Below the pieces are notes generated by a model, which was not told the origin of the DNA, did not search any database, and saw only the letters and a program-made list of their open reading frames with translations. Shown here one piece after another: positions 27,010 through 35,587 of a stretch of DNA of 64,000 nucleotides. The DNA is taken from assembly GCA_016291905.1 (NCBI GenBank), contig JAEEZS010000061.1, positions 1 to 64,000 on the forward strand, given 5' to 3'. The DNA is from Bacteroidaceae bacterium (lineage in GTDB: Bacteria; Bacteroidota; Bacteroidia; Bacteroidales; Bacteroidaceae). Position 1 is the stretch's first letter. Every line of letters starts with the position of its first letter. The position numbers and the translations under genes were made by a program.

Positions 27010-29001
27010 TTACCTCACCACCACTTTTTTATTATTAATAAGGTATATACCCGGCTCGAGCGTAATGGTGGTCGTCCCCACCTCCACATCAAGGCTCTTG
27101 ATAAGAATGCCTCCAGCGTTGCGAATAAAGATGCGCTGCGGGACGGGAGCAAAGATGCTCAGCACCTCACCCCCAATGATGATGCACTCCTCGGGATTGC
27201 TGTAAACGTCCTGCACATTATCATAGGGTTGCGGCTCAGGATCCGAGAGGTCATAGACCTCTATGTGATTCATAATCCATGTGCTACGCGTATCGAGCCA
27301 CTCGCGGATATTTCCTAAGTAATATTCATAATTGTATCCATCCCCCCGCCAAAGCTGAGCGTTGTTGAGGAACGACGGGTTGGCATAGTCAAAGTAGTCC
27401 TGGATGTAGTCAATCAGCTCTTGGTAGCTGTCCTGCATGAAGTAGTACCATACGCGGTAGTATTTTTTCTTCGTCAGCTCGCTGTTCTGAAGCAAGTCGC
27501 GGAAGAAGCGCGTACCATTGCCGAAATTGCTGTTCTTGCTGAAGAGCGAGGTTGTGCTGCCACCTTGATAATAGCTGTGGTGGTTCTCGTAGCCGTAGCC
27601 CCAGTCGAGGTCCCAAACGGGGCCGAAGACCCATTGCGACGAGATGTCGCCGACGTTCTCGTTATATAGGTACGTGCTCTTGGGATGCCCCAGTTCGAGG
27701 TTGAGGATCAGGTCGTTCACCATTAGGAAGCGGGCGAAAGCATCCACATCCATCTTGTATTCGTATCCCATCTTCTTGTTGAGCGCGATGCAGAAGGCGT
27801 TGAAGTCATTCTTGATAACCTTCAAGCGTTCTTCGGCATCGGCTTTGAACGGTTCCTCCGAGAGATCGGGGTCTTTGACGTTCGTGGGCAGATAGTAAAT
27901 GTCGGAATAGAACTTATACGTCTCGTCGTAGTATTGGTCGAGCTCAAGTAGTACGCCGCCGTTCTCCTCATCGATGTCTATACTGTTGTTGGCGATGCCG
28001 ACTTTCTCGGTGAAGTTGTAGCTCCCGCGATAGTCGCCATTCAGGTAGAGGTCAACGGGGATGATGTGGTTGGCTCCGGCTGTTCCCGCTAGACGGGCGG
28101 CCTTCATGCCAATGGCGTTGGTCATCATGGAGTTGCTTTGGTAGTTCGATAGCAACACCCAGCTCTTTCCTTTCTTCAGACCGAAGGGCGAAACCTTTTC
28201 GTCGAACTTCAGGCGATAGGGCTTCTTCGGGTAGCTCCAACTGCTGTTGCCGCGTCCCTTAATCCATACACTGTCCTCCATATCCTCATAGATGCCGTTG
28301 CCGTAGAGGCGGAACTTCGCATGGCGATAGGTGCTTCGGCTGGTGATGTCCCTGTTCCCGTCCACATCTATTTCAATGCGGGGAACTTCGGAGACACTTT
28401 CGGTCAGGAAGTTAACGCTGACGACGTAATCCCTTCCGTAGTGTCCCATTGAGCATGTGTTGTCAATCTTCTGTCGGGCTAAGCGGCATCCGGGCAGCGA
28501 GGTCGTGTAGATAATGTCATCGGTAAAGCGATGGCGGCTCACTTTCGATTCCTGCACCTCATCCCCCACATACACGACGGCTCCCTCCGTATCGGTCTTG
28601 AACGACGGCGTGAGGTATTTGGTGATGGAGGGGACGTCGAGGACGATGTGCTGGGGGAGCGGTTTGTCTACCTGCAGGGCAACTTCCACGTCCCAAGGCA
28701 TTTCATCATTATACTTGTTGTTGAATTTGAACGATGTCAGTCGGGGTAGGGCAGGACCCATGTGGCTGATAGAGTCGTACTCCTCTTTTGTATAGGCAAT
28801 CTCCGAATTGTCGGCCAGCGTGATTGTCAGCGTGCTTTGGGCATCCGTCTTTTCGTTGAGCACAAGGTTGCGCGGGAAGGCATCGAAACAACCCTCGCCC
28901 ACATAGACGAACAACGTATCTGCCTTTTGTGCCATCAGCGAAACGCAATTCACGCTCACCAACAGCACACCCACACAGAGATATGTTATAATCCTACGCA
29001 T
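27010..29001 (-). CDS. CotH-like kinase-fold secreted protein (paralogue)
   Basis: A 663-residue paralogue of the downstream 1053-residue protein. It has a signal peptide (YLCVGVLLVSVNCVSLMAQ), the same N-terminal beta domain (FVYVGEGCFDAFPRNL, LPRLTSFKFNNKYND), the CotH core (VWIKGRGNSSWSYPKKPYRL, GMKAARLAGTAGANH, GHPKSTYLYNEN, FGPVWDLDWGYGYE), and a tail IFIRNAGGILIK...GIYLINNKKVVVR. It lacks the F5/8-like, dockerin and cohesin-like parts. It is the first gene after a full promoter on the minus strand, so all three secreted-protein genes (29001 down to 22280) probably form one transcript. Substrate unknown. Confidence 0.87.
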   Translation of the reverse strand: MRRIITYLCVGVLLVSVNCVSLMAQKADTLFVYVGEGCFDAFPRNLVLNEKTDAQSTLTITLADNSEIAYTKEEYDSISHMGPALPRLTSFKFNNKYNDEMPWDVEVALQVDKPLPQHIVLDVPSITKYLTPSFKTDTEGAVVYVGDEVQESKVSRHRFTDDIIYTTSLPGCRLARQKIDNTCSMGHYGRDYVVSVNFLTESVSEVPRIEIDVDGNRDITSRSTYRHAKFRLYGNGIYEDMEDSVWIKGRGNSSWSYPKKPYRLKFDEKVSPFGLKKGKSWVLLSNYQSNSMMTNAIGMKAARLAGTAGANHIIPVDLYLNGDYRGSYNFTEKVGIANNSIDIDEENGGVLLELDQYYDETYKFYSDIYYLPTNVKDPDLSEEPFKADAEERLKVIKNDFNAFCIALNKKMGYEYKMDVDAFARFLMVNDLILNLELGHPKSTYLYNENVGDISSQWVFGPVWDLDWGYGYENHHSYYQGGSTTSLFSKNSNFGNGTRFFRDLLQNSELTKKKYYRVWYYFMQDSYQELIDYIQDYFDYANPSFLNNAQLWRGDGYNYEYYLGNIREWLDTRSTWIMNHIEVYDLSDPEPQPYDNVQDVYSNPEECIIIGGEVLSIFAPVPQRIFIRNAGGILIKSLDVEVGTTTITLEPGIYLINNKKVVVR

Positions 29002-29017
29002 ACAACTTAACTCTCAC

Positions 29018-29140
29018 CTCTCACCTGTCAATCTTCAATCTTCAATCTTGACCTTCGGTCGAGCCTGCTCACGCTCGGCAGAATCGGAGCTAGTTCCATT
29101 CTGCTCTCGCTCAATCGCAGCCTTCAATCTTCAATCTCTG
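29018..29140. repeat. Heptamer repeats flanking a hairpin-rich repeat element
   Basis: CTCACCT and TTCAATC units (29018-29048; 29120-29139) bracket about 70 bp with short inverted repeats: GACC...GGTC at the left end and CAGAATCGGAG facing CCATTCTG further in. It lies within the 5' leader of the CotH operon transcript. The rest of 29140-29320 holds the two divergent promoters. Confidence 0.6.
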
Positions 29141-29154
29141 ATTGATAAATCGGG

Positions 29155-29186
29155 CAAAGATACAGCCTTTCTTTCTCCCAGCCAAA
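29155..29186 (-). promoter_or_regulatory. Bacteroidetes promoter for the CotH operon
   Basis: On the minus strand TTTG (29186-29183), 20-bp spacer, TATCTTTG (29162-29155): a full consensus match. The leader to the first ATG is about 150 nt and contains the repeat element. Confidence 0.78.
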
Positions 29187-29320
29187 TTTCTTTCCCCTTT
29201 TAACCATTTTCTCACCCCATTTCCGTCGTTTCTTCTCTTTTTGCCTTTTGGAACGTTCGAGTAATCCCCTCCAATATCCCTGTGAAGAAATCTTTTTTCT
29301 AAAGAAAAAAAGAGCTTTTG

Positions 29321-29351
29321 TTTGTTAGAGAAAATAGATTATGTATCTTTG
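29321..29351 (+). promoter_or_regulatory. Bacteroidetes promoter for polysaccharide locus 2 (rfbA)
   Basis: TTTG at 29321-29324, 19-bp spacer, TATCTTTG at 29344-29351. The leader is about 130 nt and contains the GTGACAA...AAGCGTT motif. Confidence 0.72.
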
Positions 29352-29397
29352 CAATTATTAAATAAAATTTTTAACGCTATAACAATATAAGTCGCAG

Positions 29398-29461
29398 AGT
29401 GACAAAGACTAAGCGTTAAAAAGTAGTATCGTTTGTTTGTGACAAGCGACCGCGAAGCGTT
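29398..29461 (+). promoter_or_regulatory. Leader motif GTGACAA...AAGCGTT (two versions)
   Basis: A shorter form (GTGACAAAGACTAAGCGTT) at 29398-29416 and a longer one at 29439-29461 (GTGACAAGCG then CGCGAAGCGTT). The longer form recurs with two mismatches in the leader of the next gene at 30547-30569. Confidence 0.5.
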
Positions 29462-29487
29462 ATCTCTCTCACCTATCACCTACCAAA

Positions 29488-30399
29488 ATGAAAGGAATTG
29501 TTCTTGCCGGAGGTTCTGGCACACGTTTATATCCCATTACGAAGGGAGTGAGCAAGCAGCTGCTTCCTATTTTCGATAAGCCGATGGTCTATTACCCGAT
29601 TTCCGTGCTGATGTTGGCCGGGATTCGGGATATTCTTATTATCTCCACACCGCAAGACCTTCCGGGTTTCCAGCGCCTTTTGGGTGATGGCTCCGACTAT
29701 GGCGTACACTTCCAGTATGCCGAGCAGCCCAGCCCCGACGGTCTCGCACAAGCCTTTATCATAGGCGAGGAGTTCATAGGTGATGATTGTGCCTGCCTCG
29801 TATTGGGCGACAACATTTTCTATGGCAACGGTTTCACAACGCTGTTGCGTAATGCAGTACGCGATGCCGAAGAGAACCAGAAGGCTACCGTCTTCGGCTA
29901 TTGGGTCAACGACCCCGAGCGCTACGGCGTCGCCGAGTTCGACAAGGAGGGCAACTGTCTGAGCATCGAAGAAAAGCCCCAGCATCCCAAAAGCAACTAC
30001 GCTGTTGTTGGTCTTTACTTCTATCCCAACAAGGTCGTCGATATTGCCAAGCATGTCAAGCCCAGCGCCCGCGGCGAGTTGGAAATCACCACCGTCAACC
30101 AGGAGTTTTTGAAGGATGGCGAACTGAAGGTGCAAGTCTTCGGTCGTGGCTTCGCTTGGTTGGATACCGGCACCCACGACTCCTTGGCCGAAGCCTCCAC
30201 CTTTGTTGAAGTCATTGAAAAACGCCAGGGCCTCAAGATTGCCTGTCTCGAAGGCATCGCCTATCGTAAGGGATGGATAACCGAAGCCCGTATGCGTGAA
30301 CTCGCCCAGCCCATGCTCAAGAACCAGTATGGCCAGTATCTTCTGAAGGTCATTGGCGAGATGAAAGAATCCGTCAACTCCGAAACCTTCAGCAAATAG
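29488..30399 (+). CDS. rfbA: Glucose-1-phosphate thymidylyltransferase
   Basis: Makes dTDP-glucose from glucose-1-phosphate and dTTP, the first step toward dTDP-rhamnose and other dTDP-deoxy sugars. The 303 residues have the RmlA signature [20 protein letters not shown] then [15 protein letters not shown], the sugar-binding [12 protein letters not shown], and [12 protein letters not shown] near the C-terminus. The length is normal. It opens locus 2 behind its own promoter; rfbB, rfbC and rfbD are not in the window, so later steps must be encoded elsewhere. The CACCTAT heptamer spacer lies just before the ATG. Confidence 0.96.
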   Translation: MKGIVLAGGSGTRLYPITKGVSKQLLPIFDKPMVYYPISVLMLAGIRDILIISTPQDLPGFQRLLGDGSDYGVHFQYAEQPSPDGLAQAFIIGEEFIGDDCACLVLGDNIFYGNGFTTLLRNAVRDAEENQKATVFGYWVNDPERYGVAEFDKEGNCLSIEEKPQHPKSNYAVVGLYFYPNKVVDIAKHVKPSARGELEITTVNQEFLKDGELKVQVFGRGFAWLDTGTHDSLAEASTFVEVIEKRQGLKIACLEGIAYRKGWITEARMRELAQPMLKNQYGQYLLKVIGEMKESVNSETFSK

Positions 30400-30428
30400 T
30401 CCAGCGATTCCTAAAAAAGGTTTATATA

Positions 30429-30460
30429 TTTGCGAAATCGTAAAAAACGCCGTAACTTTG
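30429..30460 (+). promoter_or_regulatory. Bacteroidetes promoter upstream of the locus 2 polymerase
   Basis: TTTG at 30429-30432, 20-bp spacer, TAACTTTG at 30453-30460. It begins a leader of about 200 nt before the ATG at 30667, with a small ORF and the shared GTGACAA motif. Confidence 0.72.
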
Positions 30461-30469
30461 CAAATTAAA

Positions 30470-30550
30470 ATGGAAGGAAATCCCTGCGAAGGCCTTAACT
30501 CGTTGAACGACAAAGGCAATATGCAGGAAACCCCTCGGTTGCCCATGTGA
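30470..30550 (+). CDS. Possible 26-residue leader ORF
   Basis: An ATG about 10 nt after the promoter -7 box opens a short ORF (MEGNPCEGLNSLNDKGNMQE...) whose stop overlaps the GTGACAA motif. It may be a leader peptide or chance; nothing else supports translation. Confidence 0.25.
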   Translation: MEGNPCEGLNSLNDKGNMQETPRLPM

Positions 30551-30569
30551 CAACCGCCCGCGAAGCGTT
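30546..30569 (+). promoter_or_regulatory. Second copy of the GTGACAA...CGCGAAGCGTT leader motif
   Basis: Twenty-two of 24 positions match the copy at 29438-29461. It lies in the 5' leader, about 100 nt upstream of the polymerase ATG. The heptamer series CACCTAT/CAACTAT follows at 30636-30664. Confidence 0.5.
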
Positions 30570-30666
30570 GAATTTTTATATAGTTTTCTATTTCGTTCTC
30601 TTCTCACTATACAGGAACAATAAAAAAGTATAGCCACCTGTCACCTATCACCTATCAACTATCAAA

Positions 30667-31965
30667 ATGCCTACCAAACCACTATATATCAACATAGAGA
30701 ACTGGTTGCCACCAATGGCCACTATTTGGCTGTTTGTGGTTCTCAACTCCTATATTGTTTGGAATGCATTGGCACCCGTGGTACGTATTCTTCCGGCTTT
30801 TATAATCATTTTTGGCACTATTCTTATCTCCAAGAGGCTGAGATTCACAAAATCGTTATGCAGTTTAAGCCTACTCGTTATTTTATATTTCTTTTGGGTT
30901 ACGGCATTATTGTCATTTAGTTTTGGATCTGTTGTTGTACGTCTTTTGGAATTCGTTCCCATGCTATGTATCATCTTTTGGCCAAAGGTGTTGATTCTTA
31001 AAACATATAGTATCATTCGGAAGATAATCATCTTTTTTGCCATTGGTTCTGCGATACTCTCTGTTCTCATTCTTTTGGGCTTTGGCGAACGGCTTCCTCA
31101 TCTTGTGTTACCTCCTCGTGAAGCTCTCCATGAAAGAATTGGAATTGTTTATTATCTTTATGGGTTTTTCATTGCCGATTGCAGTCGTATTGCGGGAGTT
31201 AGCAGCCGAGCTTGTGGGATGTTGCAAGAACCAGGACATTTTGCCATCCTTTTAGGTTTTGTCTACATTATTGAACGTTTCTCTAATAGAAAAATCAATT
31301 TTTGGATTGTTATTTGCGGTGTGCTTACTTTCTCTTCCACCTTTGTGCTTATGATGCTGTTCACAGAAATATATCAATTGTTTGTGTGGAAAAAAATAAA
31401 GAAGGTTTTATTGATTCTTCCCGTAATTGCCGTCGGCTTGGTTGCGGTTTACAGCTTTCTCCCTTCAGATATAAAGGAGCAGGCAGAATATCTTGCTTAT
31501 GGTAGAAATTTAGAGCAAGTTGTTGAAGCGTATAACGAAACGTCTTCTTTAACAGGCGCATTGGATGAACGGGCTAGTAAAGAATCTATCGCATCATTTG
31601 AGAAGTTGAGTACTATGCAATATCTTTTTGGGGGGGGGCGGCTGAATATATTGGAGGGAGATATGTTATCGGATTATAGAGGGATGATTCTCAATATAGG
31701 CATTGTTGGACTCGTCCTTTCTACTTTATTGTACTTTTGGATATTGAGAAGGACTCCTCTAAAAGTGAAAATAGCTTTAGGCTTTGCTTATTTCTTGGTT
31801 ATCATTCATCGGTCTTGGATGTTGTTTTCACCCTATATCTTCTTCTTAGCATTCTTGGCTGTTTTCTTTTATAAAGAGTATAACCCCTTACATGTTGCCA
31901 AGGCTCGAACCGTAAATAAAAACGATATAAAATTATTTGTTACTCCTAGTATTGTTGAAAATTAA
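30667..31965 (+). CDS. Wzy/WaaL-type polymerase or ligase, locus 2
   Basis: A 432-residue membrane protein with about ten transmembrane segments and a long loop (about 265-350) of O-antigen polymerase/ligase type. The motif SRACGMLQEPGHFAILLGFV, with a conserved E-x-G-x-F pattern, is shared by many Wzy-like proteins. It should polymerise the locus 2 repeat unit. The coding region contains nine consecutive G at 31630-31638 (reading LFGGGRLNIL), a tract able to cause slipped-strand frameshifts. It ends 11 bp before an ACP gene. Poor conservation means ligase cannot be excluded. Confidence 0.83.
   Translation: MPTKPLYINIENWLPPMATIWLFVVLNSYIVWNALAPVVRILPAFIIIFGTILISKRLRFTKSLCSLSLLVILYFFWVTALLSFSFGSVVVRLLEFVPMLCIIFWPKVLILKTYSIIRKIIIFFAIGSAILSVLILLGFGERLPHLVLPPREALHERIGIVYYLYGFFIADCSRIAGVSSRACGMLQEPGHFAILLGFVYIIERFSNRKINFWIVICGVLTFSSTFVLMMLFTEIYQLFVWKKIKKVLLILPVIAVGLVAVYSFLPSDIKEQAEYLAYGRNLEQVVEAYNETSSLTGALDERASKESIASFEKLSTMQYLFGGGRLNILEGDMLSDYRGMILNIGIVGLVLSTLLYFWILRRTPLKVKIALGFAYFLVIIHRSWMLFSPYIFFLAFLAVFFYKEYNPLHVAKARTVNKNDIKLFVTPSIVEN
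31630..31638 (+). repeat. Poly-G tract (9 G) inside the polymerase gene
   Basis: Nine consecutive G, in frame as three Gly codons about 320 residues into the locus 2 polymerase. A one-base change would truncate the protein about 110 residues early. It is the longest G run I noticed in the window. Confidence 0.9.
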
Positions 31966-31976
31966 GGAATTAAATT

Positions 31977-32213
31977 ATGGAATTAAAAGATTTTATTGAG
32001 AAGTTTGCAGAACAGTTCGATGATACGGACATCAGTGTATTTACCCCTGAAACAGTTTTTCATGAGTTGGAAGAATATTCTTCGTTGATAGCCCTTTCCA
32101 TCATTGCCATGATTGATGAAGAGTATGGTGTCATCATTGTGGGAAATGAGATGAGGTCATCCGTCACTATTGAAGATTTGTTTAATATTGTTCGTTCCAA
32201 GAAAGAGGCATAA
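31977..32213 (+). CDS. Acyl carrier protein 1 of the locus 2 acyl module
   Basis: A 78-residue acidic helical protein of ACP type. The 4'-phosphopantetheine attachment serine is predicted at S36 in LEEYSSLIALSIIAMIDEEY, where the usual DSL is SSL. It is closely related to the 74-residue ACP at 38286 (both begin MELKDFIEKFAEQ or MEIKEFIEKFAEQ). The stop codon overlaps the next start (ATAATGG), tying it to the downstream SDR. It should carry an acyl intermediate for the reductases and KAS enzymes of this cluster. Confidence 0.86.
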   Translation: MELKDFIEKFAEQFDDTDISVFTPETVFHELEEYSSLIALSIIAMIDEEYGVIIVGNEMRSSVTIEDLFNIVRSKKEA

Positions 32214-32956
32214 TGGCGTATAATCCATTCACACTTGAGGGCAAGAAAATCCTTATCACGGGCGCTGCGGGTGGCATAGGTCGTGCCACTGCAGTAGAAT
32301 GTGCGAAGCTCGGTGCTACGCTCATTCTTACGGATATCAATGAGGACGGGCTAAATTCTACATTGGCTATACTGGAAGGAGATGGGCATGTCTGTCTGAC
32401 TGCCAACTTGACCAGTCAAGAGGCCTTGGATGATTTAGTCGCACAGCTCCCCATGTTGGATGGTTTTGTCAGCAATGCGGGTGTGACAAAGCCCACTCCT
32501 GTTAAGTTTATTAATAAGGATGACTTGGAGCGCATCATGTCCATCAATACTTTTGCACCGATTTATCTGACACAGCGTCTTTGCAAGAAAAAAAAGTTTA
32601 ATGAAGGTGCCTCCATTGTCTTCACGGTATCTGTGGGTGGCGTTTTCACTACGGCTCCCGGTAATGCCATGTATGGTTCTTCAAAAGGAGCCCTTCAGGT
32701 ATTTATGAAGAATGTCGCACTTGAAATGGCTCCAAAAGTTCGTTGCAATAGTGTCAACCCTGGCATGGTTAATACAAATCTTGCTGGGCGCTCCTATTCC
32801 GATGAAGATAAGGAACGAGACATGCAAACCTATCCTCTTAGGCGTTATGGCGAACCAAAAGATGTTGCGTTAGCAATTGTCTATTTGTTATCTGATGCAT
32901 CATCGTGGGTGACAGGACATGCTCTAATCATTGATGGCGGCAAAACGCTTTATTAA
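32213..32956 (+). CDS. SDR oxidoreductase 1 (3-oxoacyl-ACP reductase-like)
   Basis: Classical short-chain dehydrogenase of 247 residues: cofactor loop GAAGGIGRA, VSNAGVT, the catalytic Ser in VSVGGVFTT and the Y-x-x-x-K in MYGSSKGAL, and the C-terminal SDASSWVTGHALIIDGG seen in FabG-like enzymes. Directly coupled to ACP 1, so it probably reduces a 3-oxoacyl group on that carrier, but sugar-nucleotide reduction is a possible alternative. It resembles the 253-residue SDR at 39592 (ends in the same S-D-A-S-x-W-V-T-G pattern). Confidence 0.88.
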   Translation: MAYNPFTLEGKKILITGAAGGIGRATAVECAKLGATLILTDINEDGLNSTLAILEGDGHVCLTANLTSQEALDDLVAQLPMLDGFVSNAGVTKPTPVKFINKDDLERIMSINTFAPIYLTQRLCKKKKFNEGASIVFTVSVGGVFTTAPGNAMYGSSKGALQVFMKNVALEMAPKVRCNSVNPGMVNTNLAGRSYSDEDKERDMQTYPLRRYGEPKDVALAIVYLLSDASSWVTGHALIIDGGKTLY

Positions 32957-32959
32957 AAC

Positions 32960-33137
32960 CGATTAACGATTAACGGTTAGCGGTTAGTGAAAAAACCTTA
33001 GAAACGAAAGCGGTAGCTGATCAGCCGTTGTAATTTCGTTGTCGTAACTTCGCCATTGTTTATCGCTAACCGCTAACCCTTAACCGCTAACCATTTTTTC
33101 CTCGCTTCCCACTAACCTCTAACCGCTAACCCTAACC
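32960..33137. repeat. Paired heptamer repeats: GGTTAGC after one gene, CTAACCG before the next
   Basis: Forward units (GATTAACGATTAACGGTTAG) follow the SDR stop. Reverse-complement units (CGCTAACCGCTAACCC and more) precede the next start. Between them lies a small palindrome GCTGATCAGC. The transcript could fold into a long stem. Confidence 0.85.
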
Positions 33138-33143
33138 AAGAAT

Positions 33144-33899
33144 ATGAAACTCTTACAAAACAAAGTAACCCTTATCACGGGTGCAGGCCGTGGTATAGGC
33201 CGTGTTATTGCTGAGCAGTTTGCTCAGGATGGTGCCATTGTCTATATCAACGACCTGCAGGAGGGCGATATGCCCGCATGGGCGTCTGACTGTGCCGAGC
33301 GCAATGTCACGAAAGTCGTTCCCATCTGTTTCGACGTCACGGACTCTGCTGCTCTGAAGGCGGGGCTGATGTCCATCTATAAAGCCGAAGGGCGCATTGA
33401 TGTAGTTGTGAATAACGCCGCAATCATTGCCAACCAGAAGTTGGGCATGGTCACAAAGCCCTTGTTGGAGAAGATGTACTCTGTAAACGTCTTTGCCGTC
33501 ATCGACATGATACAGATTGTATCGCGTCTGATGGCCCGCACGGGTGGCGGAAGCATTGTGAACATCGCCTCTATTACGGGTGTTGTCGGTTCTCCGGGTC
33601 AGGTGGCCTACTCCTCCACCAAGGGGGCAGTCATTGCCATTACCAAGTCGGCAGCCAAAGAACTCTCACCGCAGCAGATTCGTGTAAACGCCGTGGCTCC
33701 AGGTATCATCAAGACCGAGCGTTTTGAAGAGCTCTATGAAGCCAGTGGTGATAAGATTGACCAGCGTATCAGTCGTATTGCCCTTGGTCGTCTCGGTACC
33801 CCACAGGATGTCGCCAATGCCGTCTCCTTCCTCGCCTCCGACCGTGCCTCCTACATCAGCGGCCATATCCTTGGTGTGGATGGCTGCGCAAGTATTTGA
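33144..33899 (+). CDS. SDR oxidoreductase 2 (FabG-like)
   Basis: A 251-residue FabG-like short-chain dehydrogenase: GAGRGIGRVIAEQFA, VVNNAAI, the Ser in NIASITGVVGSPGQ, YSSTKGAVIAITKSAAKE with the catalytic Tyr and Lys, and FLASDRASYISGHILGVDGC at the end. The N-S-Y-K catalytic set is complete. It probably reduces 3-oxoacyl-ACP or a related carrier-bound intermediate in the acyl module. It is isolated from its neighbours by heptamer spacers of about 190 and 250 bp but has the same direction. Confidence 0.88.
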   Translation: MKLLQNKVTLITGAGRGIGRVIAEQFAQDGAIVYINDLQEGDMPAWASDCAERNVTKVVPICFDVTDSAALKAGLMSIYKAEGRIDVVVNNAAIIANQKLGMVTKPLLEKMYSVNVFAVIDMIQIVSRLMARTGGGSIVNIASITGVVGSPGQVAYSSTKGAVIAITKSAAKELSPQQIRVNAVAPGIIKTERFEELYEASGDKIDQRISRIALGRLGTPQDVANAVSFLASDRASYISGHILGVDGCASI

Positions 33900-33901
33900 T
33901 A

Positions 33902-34140
33902 TCGGTTAGCGGTTAATGGTTATCGGTTAGCGAAGGTAAAATCGGTTATCGGTTATCGGTTAATGGTCAGCGAAATGTGATCGATTAGCGGTTAGTGGTT
34001 AGCGATTAGCGAGGAATGGGAAAGTTTGAAAAAGAGAAAAACTATTACGCCTTTTTGACTGAAAAAAAGCGTTAACCCCTAACCTCTAACCCTTGAAAGG
34101 AATCGCTAACCGCTAACCCCTAACCCCTAACCCTTAAACA
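33902..34140. repeat. Paired heptamer repeats between SDR 2 and the AMP ligase
   Basis: About fifteen forward units (GGTTAGC, GGTTATC, GGTTAAT; 33903-34012) are followed by a unique middle of about 55 bp and then reverse units (CTAACCC, CTAACCG; 34072-34136). An AAGGAATCGCTAACCGC block at about 34096 recurs in the later spacers. Confidence 0.88.
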
Positions 34141-34146
34141 AAAAAT

Positions 34147-35526
34147 ATGTTCTTAGACTTAGACAAGAAACCCAAGGATAAGGTTGCGGTTGTTGATGAC
34201 AGTGGACAGTCAATAACCTACGGTGATATCTGTGCCTTTGCTGATGAGTTCTCAACGCAGTTGCCTAAACGGACGTTGATATTCATTCTGGCAGAGAACC
34301 GGATTGGCTCGTTGTTGGGTTATACCGCAGCACTGTCCAATCGTATTGTCCCCCTTATCCTCAGCAGTAAGACAGAACAGGGCTTGTATGAGAATCTCCG
34401 CGACATGTATTGCCCGGAGTATATGTGGGTGCCAGAGGAGATGGTGGATTCGTTAGGCTACGAGACCGTTTTCAAGGCATGGGACTATGCGCTTGTCAAG
34501 ACGGGCATGACGGCACCGGCGCTCTATGAAGACTTATCGTTGCTTCTTCCCACCTCGGGTTCTACGGGCAGTCCTAAACTGGTGCGCCACAGCTATCGGA
34601 ACATCGAGGCGAATGCGGAGAACGTGAAGAACCTTTTCCAACTGACTCCCGACGAACGTGCCATGGCCATTCTGCCCATGCACTATACGATGGGTCTTTC
34701 CGTCATCGCCTCCCACTTGAAGGCTGGGGCTACATTGCTGTTATCAGGCCGTTCGCTGTTGGACAAAGGCTTTTGGTCCATGCTCAAAGAGGCCACTAGC
34801 TTTACGGGCGTTCCCTATAGCTTTGAGCTGCTGATGAAGATGCGCTTCACGCGCATGGACCTTCCCAACCTCCGTATTATCACCCAAGGTGGAGGCAAAC
34901 TGACGCCTGAGATGTTCCAAGCCTTGGCGCAGTATGCACAGGACAAAGGAAAGCAGTTCATTGCCACTTATGGCCAGTCGGAGTGTACAGCCCGCATGGC
35001 CTATCTCCCTGCTGAGCTGGCCTTGACGAAGACGTGCAGCATTGGTAGGGCAGAGCCTGGTGGTCAGCTGTCCTTCATTGATAAAGATGGCAACGAAACC
35101 TTTGAGGGAGAGGCCACAGGCGAGATGGTATATCGAGGCGAGAATGTCACGCTTGGCTATGCCTATTCGGCTGACGACCTTGTCAAGGGCGACGAGAACC
35201 ACGGCGTCATGCACACGGGCGACCTTGCCCGTCGTGATGCTGACGGCTGTTATTTCATCGTCGGGCGTCTGAAACGCTTTCTTAAAATCTTCGGTCTCCG
35301 TATCGGTCTTGACGAAGTAGAGCAGATGATACTCTCCGACTTCGACACCGACTGTTATTGCAAGGGAAATGATGAGAAACTCATCATCCTTGTTACCAAC
35401 CCATCCATCGTCGAACAACTCCCCGCTTACATTGAGGAAAAGACCCACCTGTTCCACAAGAACATCGAAGTTCAGGTGGTAGAAAAAATCCTCCGCAACG
35501 AAGCAGGGAAAGTGGTGATGCAGTAA
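34147..35526 (+). CDS. AMP-dependent acyl ligase (ANL superfamily)
   Basis: A 459-residue adenylate-forming enzyme: P-loop motif LLPTSGSTGSPKLVRHSY (about 134-150), A5-type ATYGQSECTARM, A7/A8 HTGDLARRDADG and RLKRFLKIFGLRIGLDEVE, and a C-terminal NEAGKVVMQ with the predicted catalytic Lys. It is slightly short for the family but has all core motifs. It should activate a carboxylic acid and load it on one of the ACPs, giving the starter unit for the acyl module. The fatty acid or other substrate is unknown. Confidence 0.9.
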   Translation: MFLDLDKKPKDKVAVVDDSGQSITYGDICAFADEFSTQLPKRTLIFILAENRIGSLLGYTAALSNRIVPLILSSKTEQGLYENLRDMYCPEYMWVPEEMVDSLGYETVFKAWDYALVKTGMTAPALYEDLSLLLPTSGSTGSPKLVRHSYRNIEANAENVKNLFQLTPDERAMAILPMHYTMGLSVIASHLKAGATLLLSGRSLLDKGFWSMLKEATSFTGVPYSFELLMKMRFTRMDLPNLRIITQGGGKLTPEMFQALAQYAQDKGKQFIATYGQSECTARMAYLPAELALTKTCSIGRAEPGGQLSFIDKDGNETFEGEATGEMVYRGENVTLGYAYSADDLVKGDENHGVMHTGDLARRDADGCYFIVGRLKRFLKIFGLRIGLDEVEQMILSDFDTDCYCKGNDEKLIILVTNPSIVEQLPAYIEEKTHLFHKNIEVQVVEKILRNEAGKVVMQ

Positions 35527-35570
35527 TGGTTAGCGGTTAGTGGTTAGCGGTTAACGGTTAGCGAGTAGCG
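35527..35570. repeat. Forward heptamer array before the four-helix-bundle gene
   Basis: About six units of GGTTAGC and variants start at the ligase stop codon and end 18 bp before the four-helix-bundle gene. The reverse-complement partner array lies after that gene. Confidence 0.88.
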
Positions 35571-35587
35571 TAGATCGAGGATAAAAG

